Assembly: GCA_900552185.1 (NCBI GenBank)
Contig: URYT01000024.1
Location: 1-15,958, forward strand
Direction of reading: 5' to 3'
Length of the DNA: 15,958 nucleotides
DNA from: an uncultured Collinsella sp.
GTDB taxonomy: Bacteria > Actinomycetota > Coriobacteriia > Coriobacteriales > Coriobacteriaceae
The notes beneath the pieces are model-generated. The model worked only from the letters and a program-made list of their open reading frames with translations. It did not search any database and was not told the origin of the DNA. Shown in pieces: positions 1 through 7,055 of the stretch. Both the position numbers and the translations under genes were made by a program. Each line of letters begins with the position of its first letter. Position 1 is the first letter of the stretch.

Positions 1-1005
1 ACCTACGACGGGCCGATGGCGTCCGGCCAGTGCGTGCGCATCATGACGGGCGCGCCTGTGCCCGACGACGCCGACGCCGTGGTGAAGTACGAGATCGTCG
101 ACGTACTCGATGGCGACGGCAACGAGGGCTCGCACGTTCGCTTCTCGGCGCCTGCCAAGGTAGGGGAGAACGTTCGCTCTGCCGCCGAGGAGGCCCATGC
201 CGGCGATGTTGTGATGCATGCCGGCGAGGTCGTGGCTCCGGCCGGCGCCGGCCTGCTGGCAAGCGCCGGTTACGCGAGCGTGAAGGTCCATGCCGCTCCG
301 CGCGTGGGCATTATCTCGCTGGGCACGGAGCTGGTCGCGCCGGGTGAGCTGCCGGCGCGCGGGCAGATTCGCGATTCCAACTCCTCGGCGCTGATGGCCG
401 AGGCGCTCGATGCCGGCGCCGAGCCCGTGTTCTACGGTATTGCGCCCGACGATGAGCAGGCGATTGGCGAGCTGGTGCATCGCGCCACGCGAGAGTGCGA
501 TTTTGTCATTACGAGCGGCGGCGCCTCGGCGGGCGATTACGACTACGTGACGGCGCTCGTCCGGCGCGAGGGCGTGGTGCTGTTCGATCGCATCTCGATG
601 CGTCCGGGCAAGGCCATCACGTTTGGCTTGCTCGGGGGCAAGCCCTACCTAGGGCTTTCAGGCAATCCGGCCGCGGCGTATGTGGGCTTTGAGATGCTCG
701 CCCGTCCGGCGATTCGCAAGATGCGCGGCTTTGCCGAGGGCGTGCGTCCCGCGCAGCAGGCGACGCTCACGCACGGCGTGAAAAAGCGCCAGGACCGACG
801 CTTCTTCGATCGCGCCACGGTTTTGCGCGACCCCGAGACCAGTGAGCTGTTGGTGACCGAGGCCAAGACGCAGAATTCGGCGCTGCTCGGCACGATGCAG
901 CGGTCCAACTGCCTGCTGCGTATTGACGAAGGACCGTGCGAGCTCAAGGCGGGCGACGTCGTGGATGTCGTGCGTGTCGACCTGCCCGAGGGCACGGTGT
1001 TGTAG
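1..1005 (+). CDS. moeA: Molybdopterin molybdenumtransferase MoeA, 5'-truncated by the window edge
   Basis: MoeA inserts molybdenum into adenylylated molybdopterin in the last step of molybdenum cofactor synthesis, in the cytoplasm. The frame is open from base 1, so the true start lies upstream; about 334 residues are present of a family length near 400, so roughly the first 70-85 are missing. The visible part begins in the conserved stretch ending in RIMTGAPVP, continues through the MoCF-binding domain (GIISLGTELV near residue 104, then ITSGGASAGDYDYV near 170, the pterin-binding region) and ends in the small C-terminal MoeA domain. It is followed 10 bases later by the mogA-type gene, whose AGGAGG ribosome binding site overlaps the moeA stop codon, so the two are surely co-transcribed. 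Identification is firm; only the upstream end is unknown. Confidence 0.95.
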   Translation, partial: TYDGPMASGQCVRIMTGAPVPDDADAVVKYEIVDVLDGDGNEGSHVRFSAPAKVGENVRSAAEEAHAGDVVMHAGEVVAPAGAGLLASAGYASVKVHAAPRVGIISLGTELVAPGELPARGQIRDSNSSALMAEALDAGAEPVFYGIAPDDEQAIGELVHRATRECDFVITSGGASAGDYDYVTALVRREGVVLFDRISMRPGKAITFGLLGGKPYLGLSGNPAAAYVGFEMLARPAIRKMRGFAEGVRPAQQATLTHGVKKRQDRRFFDRATVLRDPETSELLVTEAKTQNSALLGTMQRSNCLLRIDEGPCELKAGDVVDVVRVDLPEGTVL

Positions 1006-1015
1006 GAGGAAGACT

Positions 1016-1495
1016 ATGGAGTTGAAGATTTCGATCGTGACGTGCTCGGATACGCGCGATCTTGCTCAGGACGAGGCTGGAGCCGCACTCGAGGAACTTA
1101 TCGAGGCGCAGGGCTGGACGGTCGTCTCGCATGTGGTCGTGCGCGACGACGCCAGCGAGATCGGTGATGCCATTGTGGAAGCTGCCGATGAGTGCCACGC
1201 CAATGTCGTGCTCACCTGTGGCGGCACGGGACTTTCGATGCGCGACGTGACGCCCGAGGCGACGCGTGCCGTCTGCGACCGCGATGTGCCGGGTATTGCA
1301 GAGGCAATCCGTGCGTACTCCATGACCAAGACGCGCCGCGCTATGCTCTCGCGCGCCGTGTGCATGCAGCGTGGGCATACGCTTGTCATCAACTTTCCGG
1401 GATCCACGAAAGCGGCCCGCGAAAGCTGGGAGGCCGTGAGCGATCAGCTGGAGCATGCGGCCCAAATGACGGCGGGCGGCGGACATACCAAATAA
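1016..1495 (+). CDS. mogA: Molybdenum cofactor biosynthesis protein, MogA/MoaB family
   Basis: A 159-residue single-domain MoCF protein that in this family adenylylates molybdopterin, giving the substrate that MoeA metallates. The signature TCGGTGLSMRDVTPEA lies at residues 67-82 and the C-terminal INFPGSTKA motif at about 125-133; both are typical of the pterin-binding pocket. The ATG at 1016 is preferred because AGGAGGA ends five bases before it; a longer reading frame from 923 lies inside moeA and its extra residues look like random arginine-rich out-of-frame translation. It is translationally linked to moeA upstream and followed by a rho-independent terminator at 1509-1545. MogA and MoaB are close homologues, and I cannot separate them from sequence alone; the length (159) is nearer MoaB. 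Confidence 0.9.
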   Translation: MELKISIVTCSDTRDLAQDEAGAALEELIEAQGWTVVSHVVVRDDASEIGDAIVEAADECHANVVLTCGGTGLSMRDVTPEATRAVCDRDVPGIAEAIRAYSMTKTRRAMLSRAVCMQRGHTLVINFPGSTKAARESWEAVSDQLEHAAQMTAGGGHTK

Positions 1496-1508
1496 GCGGT
1501 TTACCTGC

Positions 1509-1545
1509 GGCGGGGCGACCTGAACGGCTGCTCCGCCTTTGTTTT
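1509..1545 (+). terminator. Rho-independent terminator after mogA
   Basis: The arms GGCGGGGC (1509-1516) and GCTCCGCC (1530-1537) form an 8-bp stem with one G-U pair and a 13-base loop, followed by TTTGTTTT. It starts 13 bases after the mogA stop and ends the moeA-mogA transcript before the modA promoter region. Confidence 0.75.
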
Positions 1546-1586
1546 CCGCCGAAGCGACGCCGAGGTGCACGGCAACTCGAAACTAT

Positions 1587-1638
1587 ATTCTCTAGCGAGA
1601 ATAATTTCTCATTATCATTATTCGCGCTGAAGTATAAT
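1587..1638 (+). promoter_or_regulatory. AT-rich promoter/operator candidate for modABC
   Basis: A strongly AT-rich patch in an otherwise GC-rich window. A perfect -10 hexamer TATAAT lies at 1633-1638; no convincing -35 is seen. Upstream are two overlapping inverted repeats sharing an arm: ATTCTC (1587-1592) with GAGAAT (1597-1602), and GAGAA (1597-1601) with TTCTC (1606-1610). These are followed by ATTATCATTATT (1611-1622), which on the minus strand reads AATAATGATAAT, resembling the repeated unit of a Fur box. The position, 60-110 bases before modA, fits a metal- or oxyanion-responsive operator. It does not look like the Escherichia coli ModE site. The binding protein is unknown. Confidence 0.45.
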
Positions 1639-1698
1639 CTAGTAACAGAATAAAGCCCGCGGTGGGGTGCCCGGGTATAGCGTTCGAAAGGGTTGAAC

Positions 1699-2574
1699 AT
1701 GTTCGATATGGTTTCTCGCCGCGGTTTTGTCTCGCTTTCTGCTGCCGCTGCCGCCGGCCTTGGCCTTGCCGGCTGCTCGGGCAACAAGACGTCCGAGCCC
1801 GCTGGTTCCGATGCCGGCTCCGTCAAGTCTTCCTCTAAGAAGAAGGCTGTCGAGCTGCAGGTCTTTGCCGCCAACTCGCTCGAGAAGGCCCTGCCCGAGG
1901 TTCAGGAGTTCTACACCGAGCAGACCGGCACCACGTTTGCCGACACGCAGTTTAAGGCGTCTGGCGACCTCGTCGAGCAGATGCGCGCCGGTGCCACGGT
2001 CGACGTGCTCATCACCGCTTCCAAGGGTACCATGGACGACGCCGAGGCCGCCGAGCTCGTCGACGCCGGCACCCGTGAGGACATGTTCGTCAACGACCTC
2101 GTGATTATTCGCGCCGAGGGCTCCGACACCAAGGTTGAGGCCATCGCCGACGTCGCGAATCTGGACGGCAAGATCGCCATCGGCGACGCCAAGACCGTCC
2201 CCGCCGGCAAGTACGCCAACCAGGCGCTGGCTTCCGTGGGCCTCTACACCGGCACCGAGGGCGACGACGGCGAGTATGCGCCCGAGATCGCCGACAAGGT
2301 GGCCCTGGCCGACAAGGTCGGTACCGCTGCCGCCTACGTGTCCACGGGCGACTGTGTGGCCGGTTTTGTCTACAGCTCCGACATCTTCCGCTACGACGGC
2401 ATCGAGGAGGCCTTCGTGTGCCCCGAGGATTCGCACAAGCCCATCGTGTACCCGGGTGCTGTTGCCGATGGCTCCGAGCACGCTGACGAGGCCAAGGCGT
2501 TCATCGACTTCTGCCTGTCCAACAAGAAGGCGCAGAAGATTTGGGCCAAGTACGGCTTTGAGCTTTCCGCGTAG
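1699..2574 (+). CDS. modA: Molybdate ABC transporter substrate-binding lipoprotein ModA
   Basis: ModA binds molybdate (and usually tungstate) outside the membrane and hands it to ModBC. The 291-residue protein starts with a twin-arginine-type signal (SRRGF at residues 6-10) ending in the lipobox LAGC with the lipidated Cys at 26, so it is probably a Tat-exported, membrane-anchored lipoprotein. A Ser/Lys-rich linker follows. The mature part has the family pattern: FAANSLEKAL near the start, FKASGDLVEQMRAGA, then VDVLITASKGTMDDAE, in the positions of the oxyanion-binding loops. The start at 1699 is chosen because GAAAGGG lies seven bases upstream; a TTG two codons earlier and an ATG three codons later are less well placed. 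It is the first gene of modABC and follows the AT-rich promoter region. Confidence 0.93.
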   Translation: MFDMVSRRGFVSLSAAAAAGLGLAGCSGNKTSEPAGSDAGSVKSSSKKKAVELQVFAANSLEKALPEVQEFYTEQTGTTFADTQFKASGDLVEQMRAGATVDVLITASKGTMDDAEAAELVDAGTREDMFVNDLVIIRAEGSDTKVEAIADVANLDGKIAIGDAKTVPAGKYANQALASVGLYTGTEGDDGEYAPEIADKVALADKVGTAAAYVSTGDCVAGFVYSSDIFRYDGIEEAFVCPEDSHKPIVYPGAVADGSEHADEAKAFIDFCLSNKKAQKIWAKYGFELSA

Positions 2575-2632
2575 TGCGGATTGGCGCGATAATTCCATCG
2601 TTTTGTGTTTCACTCCGTCCTTGTATTCGCTT

Positions 2633-2645
2633 GGAGCTTTTCGTG
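2633..2645 (+). promoter_or_regulatory. modB: Ribosome binding site deciding the GTG start of modB
   Basis: GGAG at 2633-2636 lies six bases before a GTG at 2643. This start gives a clean signal sequence (two basic residues, hydrophobic core, AFA-G cleavage site). The alternative GTG at 2574, overlapping the modA stop, has no ribosome binding site and would place 23 unrelated residues ahead of the signal. Confidence 0.6.
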
Positions 2646-4085
2646 CTTAATAGATTCCGCATGCTTGTCGCCTGTGCTTTGACCTTCGCGCTTTGCTGGG
2701 TGCCGGGATTTGCGTTTGCTGGAGACGTTGAGGACGGGGCCCAGGTTGCTGCGACCGCCCATGGGCTTTCCTATGGGATCGAGGGTTTTGAGCGGTTGGC
2801 CAAGGGGACCGCTCGTGCCATGGAGGGCCAGCCTGAGGGCTACCGGTTTCCCGTTGACGAGGGCGTGGACCTTGTAGTGGCGCCTGCTGCCGATCGCGTT
2901 GTGGTGTGGATATCGCCCAAGGCGGTCGAGAAGTATGAATTGGATCCGCAGGATAACGACTGCGTATCGGGTCTCAAGGCCCTCGTCTGTAAGCTCGACA
3001 GCTCAAACTGCATGGGAGGTGCGCAGCTAGGGGACGTGGATCTTCCTTGGTATGTCACGGCGAAAACAACGTTTGATGCCGGCGGGTATACTTATAGCTT
3101 TGACGAGCGCGGTGCGGATGGGGAACGCTATGTGGTGATTGCATCAGCCTCGGGTGATGCCAAGGGCGGCGCGCGTTGGCTTGATAGCGCTCAAATGGTA
3201 GAGGCATCGTCCGTCGTGTTGCGGGATGAGCAGGGGCCCTTGACCTCTTTGGCCTCCTTTTTGGGCGACATCGACTATCGTCCGTTTTGGGTGTCCATCA
3301 AAACGAGCGGACTTGCCCTGGTAATCTCCTTTGCGCTGGGCCTAGTCGCCGCGTGGAAGACTATGGGTACCTCGAGTCGCATCAAGGGCCTGTTCGACTC
3401 GGTCTTTACCATCCCGATGGTGCTGCCGCCCACGGTCTGCGGCTTTCTGCTCCTCATGCTGTTTGGCCGCTCGACCGGGGTCGGTCGGTGGCTGATCGCG
3501 CATGGCGTCTCGATCGTCTTTACGTGGCCCGCGGCGGTGATCTCTGCCGTGGTGGTGTCGTTCCCGCTCGTCTATCGTACGGCACTCGGAGCCTTCGAGA
3601 GCCTCGACACGCAGATGCTCGATGCCGCGCGAACCCTGGGATGGTCCGAGCGTCGCATCTTTACTAAGCTTATGATGCCGCTTGGCTGGCCCTCGATTGC
3701 CGCCGGCACGGTGCTCGCCTTCGCGCGTGCCATGGGCGAGTTTGGTTGCACCCTGTTCTTTGCGGGCAACTACGCCGGCATTACTCAGACCATCCCCATC
3801 GCCATCTACTTTGAGTGGATGGGCGGCAACACGTCGGTGGCGCTCTTTTGGGTCATCGTCGTAATCGTGTTCAGTTTCCTGGTCATCCTGTTCATCAATA
3901 TGTACACCGCTCATTCGCAAAAGTATCGCGAGCGGGGCCTTTCCCGTGCGGAGCGCAAACAGGCCAAGCAGCTGGGCGGCCAGACCGATTCGCTCGACCC
4001 AGTCGGCGGCGATGCACTGCGTATCGATCTCGAGGCGCTGGCTGAGCTTATGCGCGATGATGCGGCGCCGCAGGGAGGTCGATAG
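2643..4085 (+). CDS. modB: Molybdate ABC transporter permease ModB with a large N-terminal extracytoplasmic domain
   Basis: The C-terminal half is a normal ModB permease. Helices run at about residues 217-238, 253-274, 292-311, 350-370 and 400-419; an EAA-type loop (DAARTLGWSERRIF, about 327-340) contacts ModC; and LAFARAMGEFGCTLFF is the classic ModB motif. The protein is 480 residues against about 220-260 for usual ModB. The extra N-terminal part is a signal sequence (residues 1-26, AFA before Gly27) and a soluble domain of roughly 27-215 with three cysteines (107, 116, 123). I do not recognise that domain. Because five-helix ModB proteins start outside the cytoplasm, an external N-terminal domain is topologically consistent. 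A charged cytoplasmic tail of about 55 residues follows the last helix. GTG start; the stop lies 3 bases before modC. Confidence 0.88.
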   Translation: MLNRFRMLVACALTFALCWVPGFAFAGDVEDGAQVAATAHGLSYGIEGFERLAKGTARAMEGQPEGYRFPVDEGVDLVVAPAADRVVVWISPKAVEKYELDPQDNDCVSGLKALVCKLDSSNCMGGAQLGDVDLPWYVTAKTTFDAGGYTYSFDERGADGERYVVIASASGDAKGGARWLDSAQMVEASSVVLRDEQGPLTSLASFLGDIDYRPFWVSIKTSGLALVISFALGLVAAWKTMGTSSRIKGLFDSVFTIPMVLPPTVCGFLLLMLFGRSTGVGRWLIAHGVSIVFTWPAAVISAVVVSFPLVYRTALGAFESLDTQMLDAARTLGWSERRIFTKLMMPLGWPSIAAGTVLAFARAMGEFGCTLFFAGNYAGITQTIPIAIYFEWMGGNTSVALFWVIVVIVFSFLVILFINMYTAHSQKYRERGLSRAERKQAKQLGGQTDSLDPVGGDALRIDLEALAELMRDDAAPQGGR

Positions 4086-4088
4086 GTC

Positions 4089-5159
4089 ATGTCACTCGTT
4101 TTGGATATCAAAAAGCACTATCCCGGGTTTATGCTCGACATGCAGCTTGAGGCCGCCGAGGAGCGTGTGGCGCTGCTTGGTGCCTCGGGTTGCGGCAAGA
4201 GCTGCACACTGCGCTGCATTGCCGGTGTGGAGACGCCCGACGAGGGCAAGATCGTTGTCAACGGCGTGACCTTTTTTGACTCGGCGGCGGGCATCGACCT
4301 GTCGCCCCAGGAGCGAAAATGCGCCCTGTTGTTCCAAAACTATCAGCTGTTTCCCAACATGACGGTGGCCGATAACGTATGCGCCGGTGTAAAGGACGCG
4401 GGTGACGCCGCCGCGCGTAAAAAACTCGCCGAGCGTTATCTGAGCATTTTCGGTCTAGCCGATTTTGCCGACCGCTATCCCGCGCGACTCTCGGGCGGTC
4501 AGCAGCAACGTGTGGCGCTTGCCCGCATGGTGGCGGCACACCCGGGCATCTTTATGTTCGACGAGCCCATGAGCGCACTCGATGCGTATCTTAAGAGCGC
4601 GCTCGAGCAAAACATGCTCGACCTGTTCGATGTGTGCAACCGCACCGTCCTCTACGTGAGCCACGATATTGACGAGGCATGCCGCCTGTGCAAGCGCATT
4701 TGCGTGATGCATAACGGACATATGGAGGAGATCGGCTCCGTCGAGGACGTGGTCCGCCGTCCGCAGACGCTGGCGGCGTTGCGCCTGACGGGCTGCAAGA
4801 ACACAAGCCGGGCGCGCAAGGTCGGCGATGAAGAAGTGGAGGCCCTCGACTGGGGCATGACCTTTAACGTGGGTCGCGCGGTCCCCGATAATGTGGCGTA
4901 CCTGGGCATTCGGGCAAGCTACTTCCATGTTGACAATCGCGCGGAGCGGGGCCGCAACAGCTATGATTTGCACGTGGCCCGAGTGAGCGATTCACGCTTT
5001 GAGCGGCTGGTGTTGCTGGACGTGCCGCGCGCCGATGCGCCCACACGTCTGCAGTGGAAGGTCAACAAGGTGGGCGTGCCTGTCGACGAGCTGCCGCAAG
5101 CAGGCGATACGCTACGTATGCACTTCGATGCGAGTAAGATCCATTTGGTTTGTCGATAG
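4089..5159 (+). CDS. modC: Molybdate ABC transporter ATP-binding protein ModC
   Basis: The 356-residue ATPase energises ModB. All nucleotide-binding motifs are present: Walker A GASGCGKS (31-38), Q-loop FQNYQLF (82-88), signature LSGGQQQR (134-141), Walker B IFMFDEP (154-160), D-loop SALD and switch histidine in VSHD (192). After about residue 225 comes a C-terminal TOBE/Mop-like regulatory region, including YLGIRASYF, of the kind that in other ModC proteins senses cytoplasmic oxyanion; its detailed match to Mop is weak by eye. The ATG lies 3 bases after modB, with GGGAGG at 4073-4078. The transcript ends at the hairpin at 5171. The order modA-modB-modC and the length match the family. Confidence 0.93.
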   Translation: MSLVLDIKKHYPGFMLDMQLEAAEERVALLGASGCGKSCTLRCIAGVETPDEGKIVVNGVTFFDSAAGIDLSPQERKCALLFQNYQLFPNMTVADNVCAGVKDAGDAAARKKLAERYLSIFGLADFADRYPARLSGGQQQRVALARMVAAHPGIFMFDEPMSALDAYLKSALEQNMLDLFDVCNRTVLYVSHDIDEACRLCKRICVMHNGHMEEIGSVEDVVRRPQTLAALRLTGCKNTSRARKVGDEEVEALDWGMTFNVGRAVPDNVAYLGIRASYFHVDNRAERGRNSYDLHVARVSDSRFERLVLLDVPRADAPTRLQWKVNKVGVPVDELPQAGDTLRMHFDASKIHLVCR

Positions 5160-5170
5160 CGCCGGGTAAT

Positions 5171-5205
5171 GCCGTCGGGGATATAAGCCTCGGCGGCTTT
5201 GTCTT
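5171..5205 (+). terminator. Rho-independent terminator after modC
   Basis: GCCGTCGGGG (5171-5180) pairs with CCTCGGCGGC (5188-5197) in a 10-bp stem with two G-U pairs and a 7-base loop, followed by TTTGTCTT. It lies 11 bases after the modC stop. Confidence 0.75.
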
Positions 5206-5224
5206 GCCGTTCGCCGAATGATGG

Positions 5225-5252
5225 ATGACAAACTCTTATCAACACAGATAAT
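5225..5252 (+). promoter_or_regulatory. Promoter candidate for the first YjiM-like gene
   Basis: ATGACA (5225-5230), a 16-base spacer and GATAAT (5247-5252) give one mismatch to the consensus in the -10 and one in the -35. It lies in an AT-rich stretch just after the modC terminator. The transcript would have a leader of about 330 bases before the gene at 5589. Confidence 0.45.
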
Positions 5253-5292
5253 TATTTATTAAACGACGGTACGCGACGCTGTCGTACGAATG

Positions 5293-5340
5293 TCAACGGT
5301 GTTCGCATGGTCGACGACCGTTGATATAGTTGACCTCAAC
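5293..5340 (+). promoter_or_regulatory. Inverted repeats upstream of the small leader frame
   Basis: TCAACGGT (5293-5300) and ACCGTTGA (5317-5324) are perfect 8-base inverted arms with 16 bases between them. The second arm's GTTGA (5320-5324) can instead pair with TCAAC at 5336-5340, and GTTGA is repeated at 5329-5333. This could be an operator for a dimeric regulator or a pair of competing RNA hairpins just before the ribosome binding site at 5345-5353. The sequence does not decide between these. Confidence 0.4.
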
Positions 5341-5360
5341 TTGTAAAGGAGGGTGCGCAC

Positions 5361-5429
5361 ATGCCGCAGACGACATACATTCGCCGCGTTGCCGCGCGCG
5401 CCCTGTATATGGCTCGGAGTCGCATATGA
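5361..5429 (+). CDS. Putative 22-residue leader peptide
   Basis: An ATG eight bases after a very strong ribosome binding site (AAAGGAGGG, 5345-5353) opens a 22-codon frame rich in arginine (five Arg) and ending in TGA at 5427-5429. The site is better than that of most genes in the window, yet no long frame follows it. The product has no recognisable domain. Its position, about 160 bases ahead of the YjiM-like gene in a structured leader, suggests a regulatory upstream ORF rather than a functional protein. It could also be the remnant of a decayed gene. The only evidence is the ribosome binding site and the location. Confidence 0.35.
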   Translation: MPQTTYIRRVAARALYMARSRI

Positions 5430-5588
5430 GCAGGTATGTTCACGGCTCCGGGAGAGACGACGCACAACTAAATAATCGACCGCAAAGCAGGTTCCCTAAA
5501 ATTCCGGGTTTGAGCACGGCCGGGCAATCGCCGCTCGTCGTGCATCGATACCGCTGTTATCCGTTTTTGGTTCGAGAGGGGAACCGTC
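5430..5588 (+). promoter_or_regulatory. Structured leader with the ribosome binding site in a hairpin loop
   Basis: No gene is visible here. GCACGGC (5514-5520) can pair with GTCGTGC (5537-5543), with one G-U pair. Directly before the start codon, GGTTC (5569-5573) and GAACC (5581-5585) enclose GAGAGGG (5574-5580), so the ribosome binding site of the gene at 5589 lies in a hairpin loop. I could not match the region to a known riboswitch class. Confidence 0.35.
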
Positions 5589-6872
5589 ATGGCTGAAGAA
5601 TTCGATTTCCATCCGATGTGGGAGAGCCTCGGCATGAATCTTGCCGACCACGACATGCTGCTGGGCGCCGTGGGCCAGATGTACGGCGATATGTTCCTGA
5701 CGCAGAACAATCGCCCCAAGTCCACGTCCTACCTGGATTTTGTCGCCACCAACATCCACAGCGGCCGTATTAAGGAGATGCTCGACAAGAAGGAGGCCGG
5801 CGAGGCTACTAAGATCGTGGGCTCGTTCTGCGTGTACGTGCCCGAGGAGATCGTGCTTGCCTGTGACGGCATTCCCGTGGGCCTGTGCTCGGGTGCCGAT
5901 TGGGCAACCGATAAGGTCGAGGAGCACCTACCGCGCAACACCTGCCCGCTTATCAAGAGCTTTGCCGGCTTTAAGCTGGGCGAGGTCTGCCCTTACATTG
6001 AGTCGAGTGACCTGGTGGTGGGCGAGAACACCTGCGATGGCAAGAAGAAGGCCTACGAGTTTTTTGCCACGCAAAAGAACATGTACGTTATGGATATTCC
6101 CAACGTGCACGATGAGTCGACGCTCGTGACTTGGAAGGCCGAGGTCAAAAAGCTCGCCGCCAAGATCGAGGAAGAGTGTGGCGTCAAGATTACGCCCGAG
6201 CGCCTGAAGGCCGCCATCCACGCCGTCAATGAGAAGCGTCGCGCCCTGCAGCGTCTCGCTGCCACGCGCGCTGCCGATCCGGCGCCCATCAGCGGTCTCG
6301 ACAGCCTGCTGACCGTTCAGGCCGCCTTTATGGACGACACGCCGCGCTTGACCGGCGCCATCAACGACATGGCCGCCGAGTGCGAACAGCGCGTTGAAGC
6401 CGGCGAGGGCGTGGCGCCCAAGGGCACCAAGCGCATCCTGTACACCGGTACGCCCATGGCCGTGCCCAACTGGAAGCTGTTCAACCTCATCGAGAAGGCC
6501 GGTGGCGTCGTGGTGGGCGAGGAGTCCTGCACGGGCTCGCGCTACTACAAGGACTTGGTCGACGAGTCCGGCGAGACGGTCGACGAGATGCTCGACGCCA
6601 TCGCCGAGCGCTACTTTAAGATCAACTGCGCTGTCTTTACGCCCAACGACCAGCGTATGAAGGACATTGTCCAGATGGCCAAGGACCTGCATGCCGACGG
6701 TATCGTCGACGTGGCCCTGCAGTTCTGCACGCTCTACGAGATGGAGTCGTTTGCCGTGGAGAAGGCCGCCGAGCAGGCCGGCATTCCGTTTATGCACATC
6801 ACGACCGACTACGCCGGTGAGGATGCCGGTCAGCTCCAGACCCGCATCGAGGCCTTCCTCGAGACGATTTAG
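5589..6872 (+). CDS. 2-hydroxyacyl-CoA dehydratase family protein, YjiM/double-cubane-cluster type (copy 1)
   Basis: A 427-residue protein of the HgdB/FldB/YjiM family, iron-sulfur proteins activated by an ATP-driven HgdC-type reductase. Cysteines shared with the second copy in this window are at 81, 100, 119 (TCPLIKS), 134 (VCPY), 149 (NTCDGKKK), 314 (ESCTGSR), 347 (INCAVFTPN) and 380 (LQFC); the NTCDGKKK and CPLIKS blocks are hallmark motifs. It is a single subunit with no partner alpha or beta dehydratase gene beside it, which fits stand-alone YjiM or double-cubane-cluster proteins better than a classical two-subunit dehydratase. About 40 extra N-terminal residues distinguish it from copy 2. 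The start is supported by GAGAGGGG seven bases upstream. No activator gene is adjacent. The substrate is unknown. Confidence 0.87.
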   Translation: MAEEFDFHPMWESLGMNLADHDMLLGAVGQMYGDMFLTQNNRPKSTSYLDFVATNIHSGRIKEMLDKKEAGEATKIVGSFCVYVPEEIVLACDGIPVGLCSGADWATDKVEEHLPRNTCPLIKSFAGFKLGEVCPYIESSDLVVGENTCDGKKKAYEFFATQKNMYVMDIPNVHDESTLVTWKAEVKKLAAKIEEECGVKITPERLKAAIHAVNEKRRALQRLAATRAADPAPISGLDSLLTVQAAFMDDTPRLTGAINDMAAECEQRVEAGEGVAPKGTKRILYTGTPMAVPNWKLFNLIEKAGGVVVGEESCTGSRYYKDLVDESGETVDEMLDAIAERYFKINCAVFTPNDQRMKDIVQMAKDLHADGIVDVALQFCTLYEMESFAVEKAAEQAGIPFMHITTDYAGEDAGQLQTRIEAFLETI

Positions 6873-6905
6873 CCGCACCTGCGCTGGGCCGTGCCGCCGG
6901 GTGTT

Positions 6906-6922
6906 CCTATCCGCGCGATAGG
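6906..6922 (+). repeat. Short perfect hairpin after the first YjiM-like gene
   Basis: CCTATC (6906-6911) and GATAGG (6917-6922) enclose CGCGC. It lies 33 bases after the stop codon and is followed by a moderately T-rich run (GATTTCTCTGTT), so it might be a weak terminator; the stem is short. Confidence 0.35.
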
Positions 6923-6988
6923 GATTTCTCTGTTGCCATGTCGGTCGGTGTCCGGATGCACCGCAGGGCGCCGATCGGCTTCGCATAG

Positions 6989-7020
6989 CTGCCGGGCGGG
7001 GATTTCCGCCGTCCTGGCAG
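6989..7020 (+). repeat. Two-part hairpin upstream of the substrate-binding lipoprotein gene
   Basis: Outer arms CTGCC (6989-6993) and GGCAG (7016-7020) enclose inner arms GGCGG (6995-6999) and CCGCC (7006-7010). A T-rich stretch follows (7021-7036). It lies 35 bases before the start codon at 7056 and could be an attenuator or a terminator of copy 1 transcription. No clear promoter is seen in 6873-7055. Confidence 0.35.
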
Positions 7021-7055
7021 ATTCTATCTGTTTGTTCAGACACGAAAGGAACTCA

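Noticed and set aside
923..1015. Earlier start for mogA
   Set aside because: The 31 extra residues are out-of-frame translation of moeA; a good ribosome binding site stands directly before 1016.
1546..1698. ModE operator or Moco riboswitch before modA
   Set aside because: The palindromes present do not match the E. coli ModE site, and I see no conserved Moco RNA core.
2574..2642. GTG at 2574 as the modB start
   Set aside because: It has no ribosome binding site and would put 23 residues ahead of a well-formed signal sequence; the GTG at 2643 has GGAG six bases upstream.
5440..5560. Glycine riboswitch or T-box in the leader of the first YjiM-like gene
   Set aside because: GGGAGAGAC and ATACCGCTG are superficially similar to glycine-aptamer and T-box sequences, but the rest of the conserved cores and the terminator/antiterminator are missing.
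5330..5596. 88-codon frame overlapping the leader and the start of the YjiM-like gene
   Set aside because: It has no own ribosome binding site and no domain-like composition, and it runs into the start of the well-supported gene at 5589.
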